Origin: Rhinopomastus cyanomelas
Taxonomy: Eukaryota; Chordata; Aves; Bucerotiformes; Rhinopomastidae
Reading direction: 5' to 3'
DNA length: 64,000 nt
Assembly: GCA_013400115.1 (NCBI GenBank)
Contig: VXBP01004612.1
Coordinates: 62,001 to 126,000, forward strand
Positions 14,501-26,500 of the stretch are shown here, piece after piece. The notes beneath the pieces are model-generated. The model was not told the DNA's origin and made no database searches. It saw nothing but the letters and a program-made list of their open reading frames with translations. Position 1 is the stretch's first letter, and every line of letters begins with the position of its first letter. A program made the translations under genes and the position numbers.

Positions 14501-17500
14501 ACTTTCTGGACTCAATCAGGTTTTTGTGTAAGCAGCTCTTTTCTACCATCTCTTTTATGACGATGGTAAACAGCCAACCACAGGGAGTAACAACTTCAGT
14601 GTTGCTGCTGGTTGCTAGATGTGTGTGTGTCTGAGCCTGAGGACTTGTAAAATGAAACATAATACTGAAATTCTGAGTCGGTTTACAATATTTGTGTGTA
14701 GGGCACATTATTGGGATTTTGAGGCATTTGAGAAATACGTTATTGTTATCCTACTTGTTCTTCCACCTTGGCCTGGAGTGACATATAAAGATGTTCAGCA
14801 TTCAGAGGTGCTGTTTATGGGCCTTTTAACTTTCAGTGGTTTTCTGTTTGGGAGCCAAGGACATACTGACTTTCTTGAAACATAGCGTTAATTTGTATAT
14901 AATGGAACTGAAAATGAGCTATTACTCTAATAGTAATATTTAGAATAAGTTTTGAATTTGCAGAGTTGATTATAGAATTGTTTAGCTGGGAAAACACTTT
15001 TAAGATCGAGTCCAACCATGAACTTAATTCTGCCCAACCCACCCATAAACCATGTCCTTTCATTTTTATACAGTAGTGTAGCAGAGTTGAATGAAAATCT
15101 TTTTATATATTTATGTGTGTGTGTATGTAAACATATTATGTGTGTGTGTATGTAAACATATATACACGCATATGTGTTACTGTATTTAAAAGTAATAGGA
15201 TGAGAGTCATGCAGCCACAGCAGCGCATATTCTTGGCTTTCCAAACAAGTAGTTCTTAAAGTGTTGCGGCAGATCCCCAGCCCCTCCTGGAGTTAGTAAC
15301 TTTCTTTTCTCTTGTGGCTGCTGACAGCAAACAACAGACGTTTTCTGGGAGTGGTATTTTGCAATTTCCTTAAAGCAATATTCCACTAGGCAACCTAAGG
15401 TCATTGCTTGAAGGAGAGAGAAGAGAGTGGGTAGGTGTTGCTGAGCATATTGGAAGCTACTGTGTGTTGGTCTTTGTGCAGTGAAGCCTGTCTTCTCCTA
15501 TTTACTATAGCCACAGGAGTCTGTTCTTGTTAGTGTCTCTAGTTTCTTTAGATTTCATTTTATTTTACTTTTTTCCATAAAGTGATCTGACACCACCATT
15601 GGTAAGGTGGTGAGTGCACCTTGTATTCTTTATATGGCCTTGGGTGGTGATGCTTAAGTAATCATGTCTCCATTTTTCTTGTCTCATTGCTCAGCCTAGT
15701 AAGAGATTTTCCTCTGAATCCAGACTTTTTCATATTAGCTGTCGGTTATCTCCCTCAAAATGATTTGGTATCTTATATCTACTTGTCTTCTACAAAGTTT
15801 TCCTCTGCATTGTGGGCTAATCTTCTTTTGTTTGCTTGTTTTATCCTGTTGGACTTCAGAGTGACATACAAAAAAAAACAAACCCAAAAGGAAGAAAATT
15901 TTACCAAGTACCCACACTTTTTGCTTCCAAAAAAGACTTTACCTTGCCACTTTCAACTTTTTTTTTCCTCCTAGAAAAACATGACTGACGACCCAATAAA
16001 ACTAATAGTTTGCTAAGAGATTGTAAGAATGGCATTCACAAAACTTTGACCTCCAAACACAAAGGAAGTCTACAGTGTTTTGTAAGATTTTATTATTCTT
16101 GTAACTCATGATACTTGTCTTAACGTTGAGGTTGGTGAAAGTGTCTTTATTCTACAGACTAACATGTACAAATGCTTTATTATTCCTAGTGGGGTTGTGA
16201 TAGTGCGTAACAAAAGATACATATACAATGAGAAGGTATATATATTTTTTTCTCCTCAGTTTAAAAACTTGTATTTTTGTACTACTGATTTAAATGTTTG
16301 GCTTTGTTAGAGAGCTTAGAATACAGTGTAAGAGGCAAAAATTGAGTGGTGACTAAATGTGCTGGACACATCCAATAAAAAAAGCACTTTTCTGATTACA
16401 CTAGACTGACATTGTTAATACTCATTTCTTTGTTCTTACAAACAATTGTGTAACTACTTATCCAGTGTTTCTTTCCTATCAGCAGATGAGGAGTTTTTTT
16501 TATATTGAGGTTCAAAACTCACATGGATAGAGAACCAGATTTAGCTTGGAAATGAAGATACATCTTCAGTCCATTTCAGCATTATCTCACCCGATCATAC
16601 CCAAAAGGAAATGGGCTTGTGTTTTGACAAGGCGCTAACACAACCCAAGGAGCACGGCCATGAGCAGAAAGCACAAATTTTTATTATTGGATTCTGCATA
16701 GTGTAAGGATAAGATTACATAATTCATTACATAACTCATCACAGAGGCACAGGTGACTACCTCTGGCAGGAAATATCCTGAAAGGAAACCCAGAGGTAAT
16801 GAGAAAGTCCATGATGAAAGAAAAGCCCACCCAAATCTACTATCCATTAAATATACAGTCCACCAGGTTGCGTCCATTGTCGGCAGCAGCTTGTCCACAG
16901 AAAGGGAGAATCCCGTTGAGGGAGGCAACATAGCTCTGTCTCCCTTGGGGGACCCTCTGCAGGCAGCGTGTCTCTTGCACTGTGCTGCTGCTTCAGCAGT
17001 TTCCTCCTTGAAGCAAAACACCTGTTGCCATTTCATCTCAAAGTTGCCTGCCTCTGGGAAGGCAAGCCAGGGGAGGTTTTTTTCTCCACACTCTCCCACG
17101 AGAATCTGGACGTTGGCAATCTTTCACAAGAAGAAACTATCATCCATTCAGCTTGTCTTGGGCTGGGAATGCATATACACCTAGGAATGGGGAAGGTTGG
17201 TGACACCCCAGCCAGGTGTCATCACATGTATTTTGATAATCTCTCTGTGCAGTGCAAAACTGTCTAGTGAGGTGAAGTTGGCCTTCTTTTGCTTAATACT
17301 GAACCACTTTCTATCCAGTGCTGAGGAGGCCTGTTGTACACAGCACTAGTGTTTGAACATTGGGTGGCTGGTTGGAGCTCCTCTGGAGCGGGGCTCCTGT
17401 CGGCTCAGGGATTTCATTCAGCCCATGGAGGGAGGCTTGTTCTCAGAATTACTGGTTATTCTCGCTCTTGAAAGTACCTCTCCTTGATTCAGTCTGTTGG

Positions 17501-20500
17501 ATGTCAGCCAATGACTTCTAACTTTCTGGGTTTCAACCAGCTGGAGAAGAATTGTGAATAATGCCTGGATTGCTCGCTTGTGACTGAGTCAGAAGTGAGA
17601 GAATGGGTTATGAAGATGACTTGCTTTTCTGTCTCCTCTTTTGTTTTGCCTGCTTGAATCGTGAGGCATTAATTGACCTCGAGAGTTTGGGAGGGCTGCA
17701 GTGGAGCAAGGGGTGCAGATCAGAATCTCAGCATTTAGAAATTAGAGTTGTAGAAAGAAGACTGAAACAGCAGTGCAGCCATCCTACTCTTAAGAAGTGA
17801 GATCAAAAGCAAAATTTGAAATGGAGACTGGAACTGCTGGAAAGCAAAAATTTGAAGACTAAGAGTGAAAAAATAAAATTTTAAATTCAAATAATTAAAA
17901 TGGAAGAACACAATAGACAAAACATTTTGAGAAGAACAAAGGCAGACTTGAATAAATAAGAGGACAATCACAATATACCTAAGAGCCTTGTGCTGTTACA
18001 TTAAATACTTTCTTTAGTTTTTAAGTCAGATAAAGACTTGGGGCGTGGAGGAAGAGTGTTCTATTACTGAAATAAAATACAAGTTCTTTCATTACACCAA
18101 TCTAATTAAGTATTTCCTGATGAAGCAGGATTATCTCTGGCCTAAGCTGATCTATGCTTTAGCAAGTTCTGTGTCCACTGAGGTGGATTTTTTGTGTGTT
18201 TTGGAGTTTTTGTATTGTTTGGTTGCAGGGTTTGTTTTTTTTTAATGTTCCAAGAAATAAGTAGTGCTCTTCTGACTATGGTGAGCAACTAAACTTTACA
18301 AAGCCAAATAGTGAGACTTGTTTGAAAAGAGAAAACAGGTAGCTTTTGTCTTATTTCTGTTTGCCATCTCTTCCAATTTGTTTCCCAGAATTCTGAATGC
18401 CCACTCTGTGTGTGCATGGTGTGTCCTCTCTGAATGCATTTGTGCTCCTTTTCCTAAGGCTGAGCTTTCTGTGCTGGAACTTGTGTTTTGAACAAGGCAC
18501 AACAGCTTTTTCCATAACGCAAGATCTTTTATGCTAGAGCATTTTAAACTTGCAGGTTAGCTGTAGTCCTTGGTATGCCTTACATGGCCTTTAACTGATG
18601 TGTTGACACATAAGCTGTTGGAAAACACATCTCGTAATTCGTATCAGTCTTTAGTGAGAAATCTTGCTTGGATGCTTAATAGGAGAAAATTGCAGATGTT
18701 GGGAAGTTTGCTGCTTGTCCTTTGTCAAGATGCAACGTCTCTGTGAAAATATGGTACCAGGATCCATTATAGTGGCACTTTGTTTCTTCAGGTACAACCT
18801 GGTTTTCACTAGATCTGAGGTTTTTAATTTTTCCAATTTTATTTAGTGTGCTTTCCTCTCCTGAACCTATTGTAATAAATATAAGTCTGCATAGGCACTT
18901 AACTATTATGATGACAGGAGCTCTAATCCTAAGGCTGTTTTCCCAGGCAATGTTTCCTCTGGCCAATAAGCTCTTCTTAACCATCTTAACCTAAAAGGAT
19001 TTCTTTTTCCTCGGTTTGTTTTGCTCAGACTTGTGAAATCTGAGGCTTCTGGAGAAATACTGTGAAAACTGTATAAAATGCTGTAGAACTTTTTTTTCTT
19101 TCAAAAGAACTATGCAGATGAGATGTGTAAAGTACAGGACCAGGACATATGGTTTTATTGGCATTACTTAGAAAAACCTGCCCAGGCACTCCTTACCACA
19201 GCATTACCTACTCTGCACTTTAGACCATCCAGTCCAAGCCTTACTTGGAACTGCCACCGAGTGTCTGTAGCGCTAGCTACTCAGTCATTGGAGAGAGTTT
19301 TTCTTTCTTTCTTTGTGGGTTGTGTGCAGGGGGCTAGAAATCTTACTGAGGGAAGCTGCTCAAAGGAGCTGTCTTAACTGACAGTAGCTGAGGGCTCAAG
19401 TATGGGCAGTACAGAGTTCATGGCTGGAAGCATGAGACACACAGGGAATTCCTCTGCAGTATTCAAAGAGGAGGAATTCCAGGTAAGTAGTTCACTTTTT
19501 ATAGCACTGCAGCTTACGGAAGCCTGAGGTAAGGCATGTGATCCCATTGATGAAAATGTGCATACAAATTTTGGTGTAAATGTGTGTGTTCTTCATAGGA
19601 GAGAAGCGTGTCTACCTATCACTGCCCAGACCAGGGGTAAGTTGCTTTTGGAGTTGTTGGTTTTATATCTACTATTAACTGATGAACTTCTTTCCATGTC
19701 ACAACTTGATGAGGACATGGCAGCAACTCACTGACATGCATCCTGTCTGGATGGCTGACCGTAAAACTGCAAACTTTGTCAGTTTATTAAATGCATAACA
19801 AGTAAACTGAAAACCAGGGTTACTAGTCACATGATATGCTCTAATTGCTTTGACTACACAGGAGCTTTTTCATTAACGTGGCATTTTTTACCACATCTCA
19901 AGTCCTGAAGGCATATAATAAAAAACCCACCATTACTGTTAAAGCAGTAAGAATGTGCTGCAACATGCTGGAAAGAAATATTGGTAATCTGACTTTTTTT
20001 GACATTGTTGCCTGAGTTGAACTCTTCAGAACAAATGGACGTGTTTGATCCTGTGGTAGGCTCTTCAGATAATGGGTTCTTGTTTCCTCCTTTGTTCTTA
20101 ATGCAGAGTAAAATAACTACATTGAATGTCCAGGTTTAATTGTGAGATAATTAATATCCTTAGCTGATTATAGTTGATATTACACTGTTTCTAAGAGTAC
20201 CTTGTGTGTTAGGAAACTTCCTAAACCTTGTCAGAATCACAATCAGTCATTTGATTCACTTGCTACATACTGAATCTTCTCATGGTAGGAAAAAGGGGAA
20301 GAATGATCTCGGCAGGTACAGTAAGTTTGTTTCTTAAACTCCTTGCTTGCTTTCCTCAACCTGTAGTGTCGAGGAATTCAGGTGTGAAATGATACCCTGG
20401 CACTGAGTCTCCTGTTGTGCGGTTCTGTGACTTCAAGCACAATGTGCTGCTTCTGACCCTTAATGAAGAGAGAAAAGGTCATACATTATAAATCCAGTCT

Positions 20501-23500
20501 GCAGGTTTAAATAGAATATAATGTTAGGCTGGGTGAGCATGAGTGAATTTTGCAGTTACACAACTAAATATTGAGGTAAGAAGATGGATTTGCTTCAGTG
20601 ACTCTTGATTAGGGTTTTTGTCCCTCACTGGTTTCAATAAGTTGTGTAGCTTCTGAATTTCAGCCAAAATTCAAAGAGCAGTGAGGTTCCCCACTTACTG
20701 ATTCATATGGCTTTTAAGAATACTTCCAATAAAAACTTTGCTCCTAAGATATAAAGAGTTCTGCTTTGTTGTTTGAAAGGTTGCTGCCTGTTGCATTTTG
20801 CAAGATGTGTAGATTTGGGGAAGCTGTGATTAATGTGCAGTTTGAAAGTAGACAGAAGATGTAAATGGCATTTGAAAACAGCAGAGTTTCTTCACGGAGG
20901 AATTTCTTTGCCTAACTGATGCACTAACTTTTGGAACTGCCTCTCCTCTCTGAGCTGCGACTCAGTACTGCCTCTTTTCCCCCTCCTGCCATCACAGAGC
21001 CTGCTGTGCCTGGACAGTAATTAATTCCCACACTGTCCCTGGCCATCTAATTAGATTACATGTTCTGTTACATCTGTTTAATTGCAACAGTGTGCTGTTA
21101 ATAAGTGACATTTAAATACAGATGAGGACAGAGCAGTAGTGATGATTCCTGACTGTGCTTAATGCACAGGGATATCTTTCTCTGTAGTACTAGGTGTCAG
21201 ATCGTATTTTAAAAGGAACATAGGTGCTTATCTGATTTTTAACAGTTCTATTAAAATAGTGTGAGTGACCACTAGAATGGAGAAAACTACAAACCTGGCA
21301 AACATTCTGAGCTTTCTTTAGTTAAGAGGACAACTTCTCCGAGTTACACCACCAGCTTTGTACTTTCCACCCCTCTGCACTCCAGTGTGGTTTCTGAACA
21401 TGGACTGCAGCTCCCACGTCCCTTAGTTTTCACTGTCCTTGCACAATGACACAGCACCAGCACATGCAGTTAAGGCCAGGAACTGCTGCTGTCTACACAC
21501 AAATGGATTTGGAACAAACCCTTCGTTACTGTGTGCGTGTGTGGTGCAGTTGGTGAGTTCTCCCTTACCAGACAGTCCGCTCACCTCAATTATTGTTTAA
21601 TCTGAACCTATATTTGGCTTTCAGTCAGAGTGGTGTTTCTGCTAATTCATGGCTTAAATAGAAGAAAGAAATTCAGCTACTTCAAAAGAGTGGCACAGAA
21701 TAATGAGCTACATCACCACACTAGCATTTACATGGATCACACCCTAGATCAACCTGCCACTAGCAGAATCAGCTTCCAAGAGCCTGTTATGTCAGTGTCA
21801 TCCATGATGGAAAAATCAATGCAGCAGTACTTGATTAAGACTGTTTATTTAGTCCCAAATATTACTGAGTATTTAGAGGTGAGCGATGGTAACTGCATGA
21901 GGAAGTGGAGTCTGAGAACTGTGGAAGAGGTGTTTTCCTTGCAACTCGGGGGTGTCTGTATACACAGACTGCTTGCACATGCCATTTCAGAACAGCTAGA
22001 TCAGAACAGGTTCTCAGCTCCTACTGAGAAGTTTGTGTGAACCACTGAACCTCTCCTGTGTAGTCTGCCTCAGTACTGAGCCACCTCTTATGATTTGTTA
22101 GTAAAATACTTGCTAATTCATTTTGTTTAAAAATACTGTTTTTTGTTTGAAACAGAAGCATAATGCAAATCTGAAAACATTAAAGCCAGTCAAGCTGGAT
22201 ACTGAGGTAAGAAGCCATAAAAACTTCTAAATTGTTTTTAATCTTGTCTGAAGAATGTCTTTTCAGTGCCATAAATGTGTTCACCATTTCCAGGAACAGG
22301 CAAAAATTGCAAAACTTGGGTTAGAATTGCATCTGCTCACCTCTGATGTGGATTCTGAGACACAGAAATGGGAGGATCAGGAGAATGAGATTGTGCAACA
22401 TGGGCAAGGCATGTCAAGCATGGCCTACTCCATGTATTTATTTACCAGGTAATTACACTGCAGGCAGCATGTTTTGGTGAGAAGAAGAGCATTAACAGTG
22501 CTAATAAGAAATAAGACAGTTTCATTTTTAGAGTATACTAATTGGGGCATACCTAGAAATTAGCTTTAATTTTTATTCTTATGCTCTATAAATGATCATA
22601 TATTTCTAAGTGGATTAATACTGAAACCAGGGTTTATTTAAAAGTGCTGAACACCTGTTTTGTTGTACAACAGCTATTTAAAATAAAGTTAGGTACAGAA
22701 AACATTTTTAAGAAGTATGTTCATGAATTCAAAATTAAGGGAGTTAGAGGAGGTGCATAGCTGTCAGTTAGAATGGATGAACTTTACCGTACTGAGTGGT
22801 GTTCTTCTGACAGCACCCAGGCCCTGTGACTTGTCTTAATTCAAGAATTTAGGATTTGTTTTGTAAAAGTTGAGATTTTTTTTCTTATCTTCTAGTATGC
22901 CAGAGACAGGAACTCCTGTCCTTATCCAGCTGGTGACAAGTGAACCATTGCTAGTTTCTAGCCGCTGAGGTCTTTGTATTTTGAAAGGCAGTTCCTGTAG
23001 CAAGTTACTGTTGTGGGTAGTGTCTTTACAAGGAGTGATATTTTACAGTTCGGTGGTGTGAATGGGGGAGAGACAAACACTCTAAATTGGGAAGTAATGG
23101 GCAAAATAATCTGCAGTCTATAAATGACTTACATCGTGCTTTCATTATTTCCCACAGAGGAGAAGGACTTCTGAAAACTACTCAAGATTTATTTCATCAA
23201 GCAGAGGTAATATATTTTAACAAAATAAGAGGTGCTCTGAGCATAAGAGCAAATTGGAAAGTAATTCTCTGATTCTTTACACATCAGTACAACACAGTGA
23301 ATTGACTGGCAGCTGTAGATTTGAAGCAGTCTTAACTGTGGCACACACTTCCTGAAAGCTAAATTTTCAGTGCTCCAGTAGGAGTTTAAGGCAGCATCCG
23401 TGGAACTGACACAGTCCAGATAAGAGCAAGATTACCAAACTGGCATTGTGGCAAGTAAAGTGGACTTCAGTGCTGTGTTAGTCACTGTGTCACTGAGCTC

Positions 23501-26500
23501 AGTCCCTATTAGTGTAACACAAACAAACAGTGAGGGGTTGAATGAAGGAATGTAATGTGATATTTCCAGAACACCTGCCTGGTGTCTAACAGGAGACCTT
23601 TGTCAGGATAATAAACAAACATGGCAAGTGTAATCTACCCACAAAAGTCTTGTGAGTTGCTTCAGTGCAGTAAATAATCGGAAGTCACATTGTTTTCAGT
23701 GTGAAGAGAAACCCTTTAGACTTTTGAGAGATTGGCAGTTTGTAGGGTAGCTTGTTGTTTCAGAAGTCGCTGACAACTGCCAACCTGTTAATTATAAATG
23801 GATGCAGCTGTCACAACATTGTGGTTCATTTTGTTGCGTGTTTTCTCCGCCTTTCAGATTTTTGCCACAGAGGGCACAAAGCTTGCCTCAGCTCTTCATG
23901 CCTTTTCTGATCAGGTAATGTATGACCTCTGAAACTCCCACTCTTGATGATGGCACTAGCGGTGCTGCTAAAAAGCTGCTTGTGCTGTCGTCTCCATTAA
24001 GTTAGTATCAGAGCCTTTAACACAGAGTGATTTTTGTCTTCTTGAAACACATTTTAGGTACACGATGATGACAAACCTTTGCTTCTGCTGGAGGCTGAAA
24101 AGCTGATCTCTATGTGCAAGCAGCTCCAGATAACAGTTAAAGCTTCTGTTCAGGGTAAAAGTGCTACGTTTACGAAGGTAAAAATTGGATATATTCCTAA
24201 AAACATCACCTAACGTTGTTTTGAAATACAGCAACTTACTAATTTCTGGTCCTGTTAAAAAACGAAACAGCACATGACAGCTGAACTTCTTGGATGGACA
24301 GAGGAGTATAAAAATTAATAAGTACAACATTTTGTGCTGTTGTGCAGGCATTTCTCTGTTGTGCAGTGTCATCGCTGCTTATGTAGAGAAGGAATTGACT
24401 TCAACATGAAGTATTGTTTTGCATTTAATGTTTTGAGAAGTTAATGTGTGAAGTACAGAGGGAAGACAGTAAGAACTGTTCCCCTTGCTGAAAATGCTTT
24501 GTCTGTTTAGGCACCTCTCGCTGATGACTGTAACCCAGACCATTTACTGCACTAGCTTCTCTCAGGATGGAATTTTCTTCAGCATGAGTGCTGCTGTTCC
24601 CAACCCTTTTTATTTATTTATTTATTCACTTCCTTGCTACCAGAGAAAGGCTTCAGTGAAATGTGTCCTGACCTGACCCCCTTATTCGTGCTTGAGGGTT
24701 CAGTAGGAGACCAGCGTGTTACACTGGCACCCAGCATACATGGAAGCCTGCCCATACATCGCTGCGATATTGTTACTCGACAGGCTTCCATGAATGTTTT
24801 CCTTAGGGAGCATGGATGTCTGAGTTTTGTATAACTGGTCCAGTGGCCACAAGGCACATCACTGACATTAATACTTTAAGGAACAGTTTACCTACCCCTA
24901 ACTTACCAACTTCAGAGTCTAAGAATAGGTTAAAAAAGTAATAGGACTTATTGCCTCCTATTCCTGAAATTGTTACTTGGGGTTTGGATTCGTTGTTGGG
25001 AAGCATTTCTGTAAACTCTTTCACTAAGAAAATTGTGCTCCTGGACTACTTTTTAAAAACAACAACCAAAAAAAAACGGTGGAAAGATGTCCTTAGACTT
25101 TGGCCATGTCATTGCTTTTTACTGCTGAGATGTTTTTTGAAAGAACTTCTGGCAATGTCTCCCTCAATTTACTAGATTGAGTTACTGCAATTTTGTCATG
25201 CTACAACTGAGAATTTTCAGCTGAATAACACAAGATGCAGTGATACTGCATCTCATAATACTGTAACCCACTAGACTACAGTGATAATTTTTTACTGCAC
25301 TAGAGCTGTATTCAGAGAAATATGAACTGTAACTAAGCATACCACACTCAGAAAGGACTTCAGTCACCAAGTTATTAATTAAGGTAATTTGTATTTCCAT
25401 CACTGTACTAAATACTGTTGTTACTGTTGTTACAAATGCTTAACATAAATGTACCAAGTTCCAAACACTCTGTTAATGAAATGCACACTGCCTTCTCAGC
25501 AGATAGTGCCCTAGACTGCCCAGAGTTTATTCTGTCATTATTCATACTCGCTATAAGTAACTATTTGAAGTGTTAGACTTCAGGCACAAACTCAAACACT
25601 TTAAGATTTAGCTACCTCTTAGTGTAACTTGTATCAAGGTAAGGCTTACATGATGCATGGCTCTCTAACGCTGACAGGACATAAAACAACTGGAAAAACA
25701 TGAAGAATGGTGATGAGTCATACCTAGATGGTGAGAACTCCTTTCACACACAGAACCACAGAGTCATTCAGGTTGAAAAAGACACTTAGGATCATTGAAT
25801 CCAACCATCAACCCTACTCTACAAGTTCACCCCTAAAACAGATCCACCAACACTACATCTAAGCATGTTTTAAACACATCCAGGGATGGGGATTCAACCA
25901 CCACCCTGGGCAGCCCATTCCAGTGCCTGACCGCTCTCTCCATGAAGAATTTTTTCCTGATGTCCAATTCAAACCTACCCTGTTGGTGCTTGAAGCCCAT
26001 TCCCTCTGGTTCTGTCAGTAATTACCTGTGAGAAGAGACCAGCACCAACATCTCCACAGTGTCTTTTCAGATTATTGTAGAGAGTGACGAGGTCTCCCGT
26101 AGCCTCCTCTTCCTCAAACTAAACAGCCCCAACTCTGAGTCTCTTTTCAAAAGATTTATTCCAGGCCTTTCACCAGCTTTGTTGCCCTCCTCTGCACTCG
26201 CTCCAGTACCTCGATGTCACCCTTGTACTGAGGGTACACCAGTGCTGAGTACAGGGGGACAGTTACCTTCCTATTCCTGCTGGACACATAGTTTCTAATA
26301 CAGGCCAGGATGCCATTGGCCTTCTTGGCTACTTGGGCACACTGCTGGCTCATATTCAGCCACCTGTCAGTTAGAACCAGTCAGGTTCTTTTCTGCCTTA
26401 TTGCTTTCCAGCCACATTTCCCCAAGCCTGTAGCGTTGCATGGGGTTGTTGAGATTCAAATGCAGGACCCGACACTTGGCACTACCGAAACCCACACAGT

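Larger units (their letters stand above)
13430..19598 (+). other. CTNNAL1 intron w8/w9 (6.2 kb)
   Basis: Longest CTNNAL1 intron in the window. Contains a run of C at about 13793, a CR1 fragment at 14965, a perfect 25-bp duplication at 15111 and a possible LTR-like insert at 16620. The rest shows no features. Confidence 0.65.

Noticed and set aside
21630..22040. 136-codon + strand frame in a CTNNAL1 intron
   Set aside because: No recognised domain and no splice or promoter context; it falls between well-supported CTNNAL1 exons.
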